Of a DNA stretch of 64,000 nucleotides, positions 34,344 through 45,902 are shown piece by piece. The position numbers and the translations under genes are program-made. A model generated the notes under the pieces. That model saw nothing but the letters and a program-made list of their open reading frames with translations, was not told the DNA's origin and ran no database searches. Each line of letters opens with the position of its first letter. The first letter of the stretch is position 1. The DNA comes from Ilyonectria destructans (Eukaryota > Ascomycota > Sordariomycetes > Hypocreales > Nectriaceae): assembly GCA_020740775.1 (NCBI GenBank), contig JAHEWK010000001.1, positions 5,704,001 to 5,768,000 on the forward strand, written 5' to 3'.

Positions 34344-34902
34344 ATGCCTGCAGATCAGGATGTGTACCGCAAGGTCGGACGAGGAGGAGCTGGCAACTAC
34401 TACGCCCCTCCCACCGATGGCGATGACTCAAAAGTGACCACCCTCCCCTCCCAGCGATGCCGGCCACGATGTCGGCGTCCTTGACTCAGTTCCAGTCCCA
34501 CTTACAACTCTCTGGCGCATACAGGATCTCGAGGCTCAAGCCATGGGCACCTCGGTCGCTCCCACACCCGACCGCTCCAACGCCCAGGTCCCCACGCGCG
34601 CCGGCCGAGGCGGCGCCGGCAACTACGTCGACCCGGCCAACATGCCCGACGCGCGCGAGCAGGAGGAGATGGCCAAGAAGACGGCCGCCGCCGTCAACGC
34701 CAGCCTCAAGCGGCACAGCCAGGCCCACGGCGGCCAGTCGGGCCGCGGCGGCGCTGGCAATTGGAAGACGGACGAGGACGAGGAGCGCAAGAAGCTCGCC
34801 GACGAGGAGAGCGCCCTCGGCGTCCAGCTGGAGAAGCAGGTCAAGGATGCCGTCGATAAGGGCCTGAAGATGCCCGACAAGGTGCACCACCACGTCGTCT
34901 AA
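34344..34902 (+). CDS. Par32/DUF3602-like glycine-repeat protein
   Basis: Two exons (34344..34433 and 34525..34902) join in phase 0 across a 91-nt intron, giving 155 aa. Three copies of the signature GRGGAGN occur: near residue 13 (followed by YY), near 53 (followed by YVDP) and near 103 (followed by W). The rest is polar and charged, ending in a helix with 'LGVQLEKQVKDAVDKGLKMP' and a His-rich tail. The GRGGAGN repeat defines DUF3602 proteins. The best-studied member, yeast Par32/Amu1, is a TORC1/Npr1-controlled inhibitor of the Mep1 and Mep3 ammonium transporters. Whether this protein does the same is inference. The donor GTGACC is non-optimal, but without the splice the first repeat would be lost from the protein. 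Confidence 0.82.
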
Positions 34903-35394
34903 GAGGACATCGGATCGCGATCGATGGGAGAGGTGGTGTAAGACACTCATGCGAGCATGTGTGGAATTGAGTGCTTGTGAGAAGATAGAAATGATACCCA
35001 TCGAGCAAAGATTCGCCTCTCAGCTCGGGCATACTGTCCTGCTCTGCCATGAAAATTAAAATACCTGTCAGTCACTTACTCTGTGATTCTCTCTGTGATT
35101 CTCTGTCAACGTCAGCCTTCATTCAGAGGTCGCACCTCTTGTTGGGCGCAGGGCCGAACAGATCCAAAACCAATGGAGTATGAATATGTTTAATGGGTGT
35201 CAACTCAACCAACGTAATCCTCACAAATATCCATCTCCCGATGTCAGTAACAGCAACAGCGCCTATCTATCCAACCTTTCACAACCCTTAACGTATAAGC
35301 TTACATAGAATCCAAGCAACTCAAACATTGCGAACAGGCCCAGCCGATCAATGAAGCACCCAACACCGAATCCAAACACCCTTCTCCCGTCCGT
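34903..35394. other. Convergent 3' intergenic region
   Basis: This lies between the stops of the Par32-like gene and the alpha/beta hydrolase gene. No gene was seen. Confidence 0.55.
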
Positions 35395-37722
35395 CTACCA
35401 AACCCCCCTCGGAAGATCCACCTCGTGCGCCAACTCAAACACAGCCGAGGCCAAGTCATCCTGCGCAGCGGCGTGTTGGTCCGTCGGCAGCTCAAACAGG
35501 TCGTAGTCCGGATCGCACTCGGTGCCTGCCGACGGCAGCGTGCCGTGTTGGAAGTATGCCCGAATGTGGCGCGCCGTGCATGTCGACGCCGCAGCAAGAG
35601 AGCAGTGCTAGAGGGAGACGGGTCAGCAAGGGGACCAATCCTTAGATTGCAGGGAGGTAGGGCAACGTACGCCATACGAGTTTTGCTTGAGGACCACGGA
35701 GCTGGGGAAGCGGGCCGAGTTGTTGAAGGCGCTCTGCAGGGGGGTTACGTTGTCGGCCATGTTGCCGATGAAGAGGATTGGGTGCGCGGTGTCACCCTGG
35801 AAGTCCTCTGATCGGAATATTAGCATGCGCTTGATATAGGCTATTCAAAGAGGTGCTGACATACCGACGGAGAAGCGCCACTTCGGCCTCACAGTTTTAC
35901 CCAGGCAAACAACCCGAAACAGGAGGTTCACCGCGCCCGCCCACTTGCTGATGCCCTCAATCTTGTTGGCGAACTGCTCAAATTCCTCAGGGGTATCGGC
36001 CACCGGCTCGTTGTCGGAGCACATGATGGCCGGGAACGCATCGTCCTCGGTGCCCGTCTCCTGCGGCATCGTCGCCGGCGTGTCCCCGAGCAAGCACAAC
36101 TGGCCGGGCTCGTCGGTGGCGTGCTCACGCATCATGTCGTAAAAGGGCATGCCGTCGCCACGCTCCAGGGCCGCGTACACTTGCGCCATGCGCTGGAACT
36201 GCGTCTGCGGCTTGTAGAGGATGGTCTGCGTAAGGCGTTGCAACTTGGAGTAGGTGATCAGCGCGGGGAGCTCTGGGCCGGACGGGTGCGACCACGCGGG
36301 GACGACAACGGGGGATATTCGGAGACGAGCGAGGAGGTCGCCGCGACGGTTCTGGACGGCCTCGGGGGACTCGGCCCAGAGCGCGCACCTGTCGGGGCCC
36401 ACCTTGTGGCAGGCACTGTCGAAGGCATCAAAGATCTTGTCAGTGTCAGAGACGAAGTTGGCGTGGTCTAACTTGAACCAGTCGTGATAGTCACAGTTGC
36501 CTGGTTTGATCGTTTGTCAGCATCACCGTAGACGCTCATAGTAATTATCTCTATTAACTTACCATCGCTAACAAGTCTCTCCACACGATCAGGATATAAG
36601 CCGGCAAAGACGCCACCCAGGATAGTTCCGTAACTGAAACCCCAGTACCGAAGCCGGGCGTGGCCCGTCTTGTCCAGAATCTCAAGCATGTCGCGGGCGA
36701 TTGATGCGGTACTGAGGTGGCTCATGATTCCAGTAGAGGCCATGGCCGTCTCACAAACACTCGAGTAAGCCGAGGCGCGGGCGTAAGCATCGTACACAAG
36801 ACCGGGGCGCTCATCAACAACGGGAGTGTCCTGGAGAGACCACAGCTTGCGCTTCTGGGAAGAGCCCCAGCATTCGACTCGTGGAGTGGAAACACCGACT
36901 GAGAGGGCACCGTGTTAGAACCAGTATTGTTTCGTCATATACAAGATATTAACTCACCTCCTCGAGGGTCGAAGCTGATGATGTCCTGTATACAGTCAGT
37001 AACTTAGTTGGAGAGGGACTAGAGATAAAGACTAGATACTTACATGGTTATCACCAACAATAGTCTGTAACAGACTACCAGCCTTTTTAACAAATTGCAC
37101 TCCGGATCCGCCGGGACCCTAAGTTGTCAGTAGGTTAGCACTGCAGTCCGATGTTCATCTTTGAATATAACGGAGAGACTCACACCGGGGTTTACAAACA
37201 CAGGGGAGAAGGTCTTTCCCTTGGACTTGGCGGCCAGTTTGATGACTCCCAGAACAACACGCTGCTCCTCGGTAGGGTCTAGCCAATCCATGGGAACCTG
37301 AAATGAAATTTGGTCAGCACGAATTCGTCAAATCATGAGCTTGAATTTCGGCAACTCACATCCAGTCTCGCACAGTCAAATTGGTTATCGTAGCACTTCT
37401 CCCAGACGAGGTCACGGCTCGGCTTGATCTTCAGGACTCTCACCGTCAGCACTCATTTCTCCGAAACTGACTGGCAGGATTCATTTGCCAATCGTGAGGG
37501 AGCCAAATCACGCACATCGCTCCAAGTCCATGGTAGCGGCTCAGCATCCGGGGCATGTTGACGCCCTGTCCCCAGAGGCCGCAGGTGGAAGCAGGCGAAG
37601 ATAGCGGTGGTCGTCAACAGCCCCAGCATCAAGGCAGACCTCCTCTTAGGCGGCTGCGTTGTCCGCTCTCTCAAGAGGGGATTCCCCTCGACGGCTGCTG
37701 CCATCGCTCTCTTATCGTCCAT
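35395..37722 (-). CDS. Membrane-anchored alpha/beta hydrolase (TAP-like, peptidase S33-type)
   Basis: Nine exons join in frame: 37516..37722, 37360..37428, 37184..37297, 37044..37118, 36958..36985, 36563..36898, 35865..36500, 35671..35807 and 35395..35607. Introns are 57-87 nt; the first uses an AAG acceptor. The product is 604 aa. A basic head and one hydrophobic helix at about 31-46 ('LMLGLLTTTAIFACF') suggest a type II membrane anchor. The hydrolase fold follows. It has the oxyanion motif 'FVNPGGPGGSG' near 128-138, the nucleophile elbow 'GFSYG' with Ser at about 253, the acid 'NMADNVTP' with Asp at about 507, and the catalytic His at about 535 (first residue of the last exon, 'HCSLA'). 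The layout matches fungal relatives of bacterial tripeptidyl aminopeptidases with a TAP-like C-terminal domain. The substrate is unknown. Confidence 0.88.
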
Positions 37723-38998
37723 GGCGGCCACGAAATTGGGCGTGTCCGGGGAAGCTCAAGATACGGGGTCCTGTCAAGGCGTCTAGCGTCGGGCGAAGCC
37801 GCGGGAAAAAGCAATTATACGGCTGTGGACTGAAGGAGAGGGCGGGAGGTGGGACAGACGTCAACAGCCCAGTCTAGGGAGCAGGAGCAATAGCAAGGAA
37901 GCTACGAGCATACGAGCAGTCACCTGGACAAGAAAAGAGCGACGATATCTAGGAGAAATAGAACTAGGAGAAGCAAATCCGGGGAATGGGTCATGGGTCA
38001 TGGGCCATCTCGGGCTACTAGGCTACGGATCAACGGCAGCGGCAACGGCAGCGACAGCGGCAGCGTGAGACATGCAGGTCAGGGCGCAATGATAAGCTGG
38101 CAGGAGTCCAGGAGGCCGGTCTTTCCTGTCCGGGAACGGCGGACTGGGTGCTGTGCAGAGCGTCAAAGCAGGCTCCCGCTGGTAAGGTGGTCGTGTGAGC
38201 TTGGCTCTCGTGTGAGAGAAGGACACGGCAATTGCGGGCGTCGGCTATCGAAATTCCCTGGCAAATGCGTCCAACCAGACATGGGCGATTACATTTTCCC
38301 TTTGTTCTCAAGGGAGGAGACGTAGTAAGCAACTTAAGCGGCCTAATGCTAAAGCCAAGAAGAGTCCATACAATCCCAGCCAAATACGGCGCCAAGGGAT
38401 CGGCATTCCCTAATTTGGGCCGCTCGAATGCCGGCCGACGCTACACCACACCGACCTTTGTTCAGCCGCCACGCAGTTGCATCCACACACGCAAAGACAT
38501 ACAACTCAGTTTGTAGGCAATCAATACTAGTTCTATTCAATTCCGGTCGTCTGGGTTTCTTAGGTTTCTGAGGTCCTCCGCGTTGATCGTCGAGACCCCC
38601 TTGAGACACCACGAGACACCTCGAGACCCATCTCGGCCCTCGAGACAACCTTCAGACTCCTCAAGGGGGGCCAGCTGACTGCCTTGGTGGTGTTGGCTTC
38701 ACCCAATCACCATCCACGAGCTGCCAAACCACTCGATCCTCTTCCTCAAGGCGAGACAGATATTCTTCATATCTCTCCCCAAAAAGGAACCGGACCGACC
38801 CTCTTCGTCAACGAAGCTCTCTATCTTGTTGCACTGTGCTGTACTGTACCGCACCAGAAGCCAGTCGTATATCCCAACGCCCGTGGTATGCCTCGAATCA
38901 AAACACCATAACGCCCGCCCCCCAATGCCCTTCTTCCCGGACACGTGCAATTTTTGGTTCGATGGACTCTCAGCTCTCACGTTTCTCAGCCGTCAGCT
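37723..38998. other. Intergenic region with small tandem motifs
   Basis: About 1.3 kb between two minus-strand genes. It contains three CATGGG-type units at 37991..38008, a GGCAACGGCAGCGACAGC-like hexamer run at about 38034..38067, and five GAGAC units at 38592..38646 spaced about 10-19 bp apart. No gene was recognised. Confidence 0.5.
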
Positions 38999-39877
38999 TC
39001 AGGCGTCCACCTCCATGCCCTCGACGTCCATGCCCTCAATGTCGACATCGTCCTCATCATCGTCGTCAGACCCATCATCCATGCCGTCCTGCTCCTCGTC
39101 ATCGTCATCGTCGTCGTGCTCCAGCGCAATGGCAACCCGCTTCTTCTCGCCACCAAAGGCCTTGGCACGCTCGCGCTCGGGTTCGATCTCCTCGATCTCC
39201 GCCTCGGTAAGACCCTGCTCGCGCAGGCGGCGCTTCTCGCTTCCGCGCAGGCGGGGCAGGAGGTGCTCGTTCTCGGCGACCAGCTTGCGGGCGAGGGCAA
39301 GCTCGATCTCCTTCTTTCCGGCCATGCGCTTCTTGTAGAAGACGCGCTCGCGGCGGGAGCGGATCTCGGACACGCGCTCCATGGCCTTGAGGGTCTTGCC
39401 CATGAGGTCGCGGTCGTACCGGACGGGCTCGTTGCGGCGGACGGCGAACTGCAGGGTCGAGTCGACCGTCATCTCCTTGCCGGCAGCCTTTCGGAAGGCC
39501 TTTGTCCACTTGAGCTTGCGGGGGTTACGCTTCATCTTGAACTGTAGGGCGCTGTTAGCCATCTATGATCCATCCTCTCTCTGGCCGTGAAGTCTGTAGA
39601 CGTACGTTCTTGTGGCACTTGCTGCGGCAGAAACGGAAAACGCGCGCATCGTTGCGGACAAAGGTGATGCCCTTGCTGGGGTACGCAGGGCGACTGCAGA
39701 AGTAACAGGTTTCGATTCTGAACCAATTGGTTAGCCATTGTCCGTGAAGCAAGAGACGCCATCTCCAGCCCGGAGCGAAGCAGCTTTCTCGCAGCGAGTG
39801 CAGGGTCTGCGAACCCGACACCCGGTACGTTCGAAAGCCTCGCTTGGCAGCTTGTCGTATGCAAAAACTCACCTCAT
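38999..39877 (-). CDS. rlp24: 60S ribosome biogenesis protein Rlp24
   Basis: Three exons (39873..39877, 39606..39717, 38999..39541) join across introns of 155 and 64 nt. The first exon has only five coding bases. The 219-aa product opens with the eL24-type zinc-binding fold: '[20 protein letters not shown]' then '[14 protein letters not shown]', with four cysteines. It continues with '[20 protein letters not shown]', the conserved Rlp24/L24 core. The C-terminal half is a charged helix ending in an acidic tail with runs of Asp. In yeast, Rlp24 loads on pre-60S particles in the nucleolus. It recruits and activates the AAA ATPase Drg1 through its C-terminus, and is replaced by Rpl24 in the cytoplasm. 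Length (yeast 199 aa) and tail identify it as Rlp24, not ribosomal eL24. Confidence 0.94.
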
Positions 39878-40172
39878 TTTGCCGGTGTGTTGGTCTCAAG
39901 ACCAGAACAGCTTCAATTCTTCGTCTTCCCGGCCCCGCTGGTGATACCGCACTTTTACGTCCCTCTCTCAAGAAATTTTTGTTCGGCCACCCACCGCTGT
40001 GGGTCCCGGCCGCAATCGATAGGCGTCCGGATAAACACATATTCCGTTGCCTCCGGTCCGCGCCGGCGTGCTCCCGGAAAACTTCAGCAACTTCGCGATT
40101 TGCCATCCAGATCCGGGATTCCCAGTCACCACTTCCAACCCCGTGTCTTGCGCATTTAATTCCAACTTCAAA
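39878..40172. promoter_or_regulatory. Compact divergent promoter of rlp24 and pam18
   Basis: Only 295 bp separate the start codons of two head-to-head housekeeping genes, so both core promoters and leaders must share this interval. Confidence 0.7.
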
Positions 40173-40600
40173 ATGGCCTCCGTTTTCGCTTGGGGCGCTG
40201 GTGCTGCCGCTGCGGCCTTCCTGGTAGGTCCACCATTTTGCCTTGCTCTACTATTCGCCAGACCCTAACCAGGAATCGCAGGGCCGAGCCGGACTTGTCG
40301 CATGGAGACGTTCCCGTGGCGGTGTTGGTGCCATGGGCAAGGCTTTCTACAAGGGTGGCTTTGAGTCCAAGATGACCAAGAAGGAGGCTTCTCTCATCCT
40401 TTCGCTCAGGTACGTTTCGTCCATAACGTTGCTACCCCATCAACACTAACAATGCTTCCAGTGAGCGCTCTCTCACCAAGGACAAGGTCCGCAAGGCCCA
40501 CCGAACCCTCATGCTCCTCAACCACCCCGACCGAGGCGGCAGCCCCTACCTAGCGACCAAGGTCAACGAAGCAAAGGAGTTCTTAGACAAACAAACCTGA
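40173..40600 (+). CDS. pam18: Mitochondrial import J-protein Pam18/Tim14
   Basis: Three exons (40173..40223, 40282..40409, 40462..40600) with introns of 58 and 52 nt encode 105 aa. A hydrophobic N-terminal helix of small residues (about 3-20) is split by the first intron and is the inner-membrane anchor. A short glycine-rich linker leads into '[20 protein letters not shown]' and the J-domain with the invariant 'NHPDRGGS' loop, ending in '[13 protein letters not shown]'. Pam18 stimulates the ATPase of mitochondrial Hsp70 at the TIM23 translocon, in complex with Pam16, to drive matrix import. The compact form without a long N-terminal extension is typical of filamentous fungi. Confidence 0.95.
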
Positions 40601-40941
40601 CACCCCGCCACATCATAACCAATCAACCAATCCACCCCGAGCCTCCGCCGCTCTGACTGTCACCCGGCCCGTCTCCATGTATTTGTGCTACGATTGCACC
40701 AGATGACGGTCAAAGTTACAACACAATGGGTGGCTCACTGCGTGTATGTGTGTATACTGTACACTATTTGTTTCCATAGCGAAGGCGTTTTGTGGTTCAT
40801 ACGGAAGCTCCTGAGAGTAAGAGCAAAGTGATGCGATGAGTACGCCGTCGAGCTATCTTGGATGAATACTGTAACAATACAAAAAATACAGGGCCATGTG
40901 CCCGCTCTCTTCTCGCCATTCCATCTTCGTCTCAACGGTTA
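40601..40941. other. Convergent 3' intergenic region
   Basis: This lies between the stops of pam18 and the Gfd2-like gene. No gene was seen. Confidence 0.55.
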
Positions 40942-42576
40942 CTATGTCCCTTGAGCGAGAGGGGTGTCTTCTTTCTCCTTGAGCTTGGCCTCGTGTTCCC
41001 GAATCTGTTCCAGGGCAATCCCGAACATGGCGCAAACTGTGTAGTAGGCGTCATTTCCCGCGTTGTGGAGGTTCTTGCTGGGGATTCCCAGATCGGACAG
41101 TACCTTACCCAGGCCTCGTCCATTTGTCTCATTCCGCCATGCCTGGTACATGTCTTGTGTGTCAACCTGCCCGACGAAATTCTTCAAGGTAAGCAGGTTC
41201 ACGCCAAGAGTCGAAATCCATCGAAGATCTTGGCGAATATCATGGCCAACAATGACGATATTTCGAGAGGCGTCGAGGTATGGTGCAAGAATTGTCATTA
41301 TCTCCTTTCGGACATCGGCTTTCCGTGGGAATGTGCTTGAACTGCGATGCATTAGCGTCCAGGTTCAGACTTCAGGAACCGGGTCCTTACCCAAAGTCAA
41401 ATGAATCCGGGCATCCTTGCACATATTGCTGGTTTCTCAACCCCGCATACTCCCATACTCTGAGATGGTGGCAATTGATCAACGTCCACCAGTTTTGACC
41501 GCCTGAGCCAGGTGCGACGTTTCTGATGTCATTCGTATCGAGAATCGCAAATCCGATTTCCGAGATGGGATTCGGTGGCCGTTCAATCGCCTCAACGTCG
41601 ACACAAATGAATACAACACCTTGAGCCGGTAGTGTGCCTCTCAGGCCGAGGTGGGCTTGCGTGTCGAGAACCATTTGCTCTCGTTCGCGTTTCTTTCGAG
41701 CCGCTTTCTCGCTGTTGGCCTTGCTGCCGTTGCCAGTCAAGCCAGTCTTAACCAACTTCATCTTGTCACTCCAGTCATCTTTCATTTGCATCGTGGCCGC
41801 ATCGAAGCGCTGGATATCCCCTGAGGCCATCTGAGGCCATGGTCTAATATCCAGTGCTGTCTCGTCTTCGGACCGTCTGAGGTACCGTGGTCGTGGCGTG
41901 CCTCCTTGGCCGAACTTGAGAGCAAACCGACTTTCGTTGACTCCATTGGGGATTCTTAGCGAGATGCCGAGCTTAGCGTTGACATCGTCCAGGAAAGCTT
42001 CGAATTGCGCTGTTGGCACCAAGAGGTAAGGATCCCGCGTTGGCTTTTTTGGATCGTGCAGGTAGAAGCTATGACAGTTAGCATCGAACACAGTCCAGTG
42101 AAGAGGAATTCCTACAAATCCCAAACTCTACCCAACAAAATTCTATTAAAGAAGGGTTTCGCCTATGCCATCGTCAGTGACTGGAGTGCGTACGCCTTTG
42201 GATCAACACGCACAAGAGGTTTGTTCGTTTTGCCAATAAAGCGCTCAGGGTATGTCACCATCGTCTTTAAAGGACAAAAGTGTACATCCTCGTCAAGTGG
42301 TTCACCAACGCGAAAGCTTGAGCGGTCGAATGCCTTCTGGTGCCTCATCGCTCGCTCTCGATCCTTCACCTCTTCGGACCTCGTGTGTCGATGCCTAATA
42401 TCTTGGGCAAGTTTGGCATGACCTCCTGGGTTCGCTGTATTTTGCCAGTCGAAATCAGGACTCGATTCCATTGGAACCACGCCCTGGAGTGATTCCGTAG
42501 CTTTCTGGGGGTCAACAAGGCTTACTTCCTTGCCAAGAAGGGCCTGAAGCTTCTCCAGACGTTCTGTGAGAGACAT
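40942..42576 (-). CDS. Gfd2/YDR514C-like RNase H-fold (DEDDh exonuclease-type) protein
   Basis: Three exons (42194..42576, 41391..42068, 40942..41341) with introns of 125 and 49 nt encode 486 aa. The N-terminal half is mixed, with 'RFALKFGQGGTPRPRYL' and a basic helix. The C-terminal half is an RNase H-like fold carrying all four DEDDh positions. These are D and E in 'FICVDVEAIE' (about residues 285 and 287), D in 'VGHDIRQDLRW', and the H and D in 'LHNAGNDAYYT'. This arrangement matches the fungal Gfd2/YDR514C family; Gfd2 is named for genetic interaction with the mRNA-export helicase Dbp5. The motif set also occurs in QIP-type exonucleases of the RNA-silencing pathway, so nuclease activity is plausible but not shown. 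The ATG at 42576 is the only good start. Confidence 0.78.
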
Positions 42577-43090
42577 ACCGAAACGCAACCCTGATCATAC
42601 GGTATGGTGTCAAATGCGTCACTTTTGTGTGTAGGGGTTGCTGAGATGCAGGAAGAAAGATTTTATTCCACTTGGTTGTTGGGAAGATGAGAGAACGAAA
42701 GGAAGGCAGGTAGGAAGGCAGGAGCTTAAGCCGCGGGTAGGTACCTCTACTAGGCAGGCACCTTAGGCTTAGGCACGACTAGGACAGCTGCATTTGGAGT
42801 AAGACAACCACCAAGCGACCGGCTGCTTGATTCGTCAAACGGGCTGCGCTGCATCACTGACAAGAAGCAAATCTCCCACAGCCTACTACAGTGTCAGGCT
42901 TTGCATTTGTTGTTATTGCTTTTCTCCCCGTGTTTGCTAGGCAAGTGGGGATTTATAAAAACAATCAAGTAGCGTTTGCGGCAAGGCGCTTTAGTAAAAC
43001 AGCAACTGCTTGGATGAGAGCCACTCCATCTAGGTACTGACTGAACTACAAATGATGTCGTAGAAATACATGGCATGGTACACTCCCCCA
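42577..43090. other. Intergenic region: Gfd2-like promoter and ku80 3' flank
   Basis: It contains an AGGTACCT palindrome at 42739..42746 about 160 bp upstream of the Gfd2-like start, next to several AGGCAGG-type repeats (about 42700-42770). No gene was seen. Confidence 0.55.
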
Positions 43091-45543
43091 TTACCTCGAC
43101 TTGTAGAACTGCGTGAGTGTTAGCATGTCTGTGATTCGCAGCGAAAGAGAACTGTGTGCTCACCTCCTCGGCCTCCTCAGGTGTGACAACCGACACCTCT
43201 GACTGTTTCTTGTCGATCAGACCCATCCTTGTCCACCTCATTTTAAACCAAAAATCGCGTCTGTCACCGCCAAGGGCCCCAGAAAGTAGCTGCTTCTTCA
43301 TGTCGCGCACGTATGTGTTGTACAACCCTGGCTCCTCCAGATTGATGAGCTCCTCCCGCATCACGGCTAGGCACTCCAAAGCTCGGGCATATTTGCTATC
43401 GCCAAAGCTCTCTGTGATTAATGTGTTTGTAATGGCGCCCATCTGTTTGGTGGCGTCTTCAATCTCCGAAAGCTCTTTGGTCGCAGCCAGAGCCTGCTTG
43501 AAACCAGGTACCGCGTTGTCCGGGTCGATGTCGCTCTTCTCTCCTTCGCCAAGAAGGGCATCCACGTCAAGACCCGAAATAGGCTTAACAGTGTCTCTCG
43601 CACGCTTTCCTTTGGCTTTCGGGGGCACTTCATCTTGGTCAGCTTTAGTTATTCGCGAAGGTGGAAGAAACTCACCCTTCTTGACCTCCGCCGTTTCAAT
43701 CAAGGCATCTATCCTGCTCTGAACCTTCTCAATCAAATCATCTGGCGGTGATGCGAAGCGCAATAGAATAGATGGTGTTTCTGGGATAGGCCTCTCAGGG
43801 TGGATTGCTCGCGACTTCACCGCATGGTTGATACGATGGATCGCGGGGTTATATGAGTCGTCGATGGGCACGTACTCCGCAGGGTTCCTGCTCCAGCGGT
43901 CAGTGAGGGACATTGTAAGGAGTGGCATTGAGCATACCCTTCGTCATCAATCCCATACGTTGATAGATCCATAGCATCTACGTAGTCACTCATGGCATCG
44001 TTGAGTTCATCCGTTGGGAGGAAACGATGTTTGGTGAGCGTCTGGCCAGTGACTGTGATGACCCGGTCCAGGGGAGGGAACTGGTAACTCCGAATATCCT
44101 CCGCAAAAGGCAGCGGAACATCGTACAAGCACTCCAGGTCCGGTTCAATGTTGGGCGCCAGCAACACCAGCTGGGGGTCTTTCCCGTCTTTGGGAACAAT
44201 GCGAGCCACGGCATATGACTCGAGTTCAGAGAGCGCCCAAATTAGTGATGACAGGGCTACTTCTGATTTCGTATCGGCCTTGCGAGCTGTGGTAACACAA
44301 ACCTCGCCCATGTTGAGGAATGGCTCGTACTAAACAGTATCAGCACAGCATTTACAAGTAAAAGTAGAACATCATACCTTTATACATGGGATGAATCCAA
44401 CGATTGAAAAGCTCTTTGTCGTCTCAATCTTGGTGATATTGTATTCTGACTCACTGATATGCACAGCTGTTCGGCCATACTCGAATCCCTTTGCGAGGGA
44501 CTCAAATTCGACGTCCCGCTTGCCGCCTGGTGCATCAGGATCATTGACCTTGTATGAACGAGCTTGCTTTACTGCAGCGAACTCGACACCCTCCATTTCA
44601 TCACCTTCGACCGTTTGGGTAGACTGAGATCCCACGCCTTGTTCAGACTTGACCACCACGGTACTCGCTGCCAGGGGTCGGGCGAGATGGGTCTTGAAAT
44701 ATCTCTCTACGTTGATGTTCATTGCAGCGGGAAACTTTTTCGGATCTCCGAGCGTCAACGTGCCATCGAAGGTTTTGTAGGGCTTCACAGATTTGACGCG
44801 GGGGGTGTCAATCTCGTCGATTGCTTCGACGATGGACGCGAACACGCCGTTTTGGCAGTCGTTGACCAGCGACTGGAGAGTCTTCTCATTCTGGGCCTAC
44901 CAACTGGTTAGTAGTGCACAATATGAATGCAGTCGTCAATATCCTGACCTTTTCCGTGGGCTTGTCCTCTTCCTTAAAGCCGTAATCAAGATCATCGAAA
45001 TCCACGCCCCTGGTTTGTAAGCAGAGTCCAGCCGAGAGGACAAAAGCAAACTTACAAGACTGTAAGTTGAATATTCGAGTCATTCATCTTCTTTGAGATG
45101 TCGGAGATATCATCGTCGTCGATTGGGCCCCGGCCATCTGTAATGAGGACGATTTTGCGGTTCCACTTGAGCTTCTTGGTGAAAGTGTCAATCATGTCCA
45201 CGGCCAGGACAATAGCGGAGATGGCGTCGCCAAACTCTGTGCTGCTCGGCTTAATCTTCGTCTGCAATTCCCTCAAGGATGTCATCGTCATGGGTCCTAA
45301 TTCCTGCAGCACCGAGATGTTTTCGTAGCCTTCATCGTCCTGCAGCTTGTTGTCGGTCTCGTCGCTTCTCAATCCCAATACTCCGACACAGAGAGTCTTA
45401 CGGCTCGCTGCAACAAGGTCGGTGATCTTGTCCCACACGTATTGCATGCTCCAATCGAGATCCGATTCTGATCGGCCGCTATGAATCTGGGCCATGGATG
45501 AGCCCAGATCCAAGATGAACACGGTCGCTTCCTTGTCAGCCAT
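43091..45543 (-). CDS. ku80: ATP-dependent DNA helicase II subunit Ku80
   Basis: Six exons (45056..45543, 44949..45009, 44378..44896, 43938..44329, 43164..43887, 43091..43108) joined across introns of 46-55 nt give 733 aa. The N-terminus is the Ku vWA domain ('TVFILDLGSSMAQIH', 'IVLITDGRGPIDDDDI'). The central Ku core is seen in 'YKTFDGTLTLGDPKKF', 'FSIVGFIPCI' and 'NMGEVCVTTARK'. The C-terminal part has the arm and the helical domain found in Ku80 proteins. Ku80 pairs with Ku70 as a ring on DNA ends, starting non-homologous end joining and protecting telomeres; the Neurospora orthologue is mus-52. The last exon codes only five residues (FYKSR) before the stop. Retaining the last intron would replace this end with about 45 unrelated residues. 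Confidence 0.95.
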
Positions 45544-45902
45544 GTTGGATTGTGAAAGGAAAAACGCGAATAGTTGTGACAGTGGGTAACAAGAATAAGT
45601 GCCGTCTTCGTTTCTGGGAGTCTGGCGTTTTAAAAGAAATCCCACTGTGGTCGTGTTCTCATGGTGAATCCTGGTCCTCAATTAGGCAGAAGGCACCCAT
45701 GAGCCAAAGGCGTGAGATGAGCCCGTGCTCAGGACGCGTTCAAGCCACGAAGTCATGTGACCTCGGTATTAGAGACATGCATGTCCGACCTCACCTTCTT
45801 GCCTCGGATGCAACTCCGCCCGCTCTGTCAAAATCATTCCACCATCCTCTTTTTATCTTCTTTGTTCCTCTTGTATCGTTATTGAACTGTAACAGAGGCA
45901 CA
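45544..45902. promoter_or_regulatory. Divergent promoter of ku80 and a TMEM205-like gene
   Basis: A 359-bp spacer between head-to-head start codons. No additional gene was seen, and both promoters are expected here. Confidence 0.6.
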
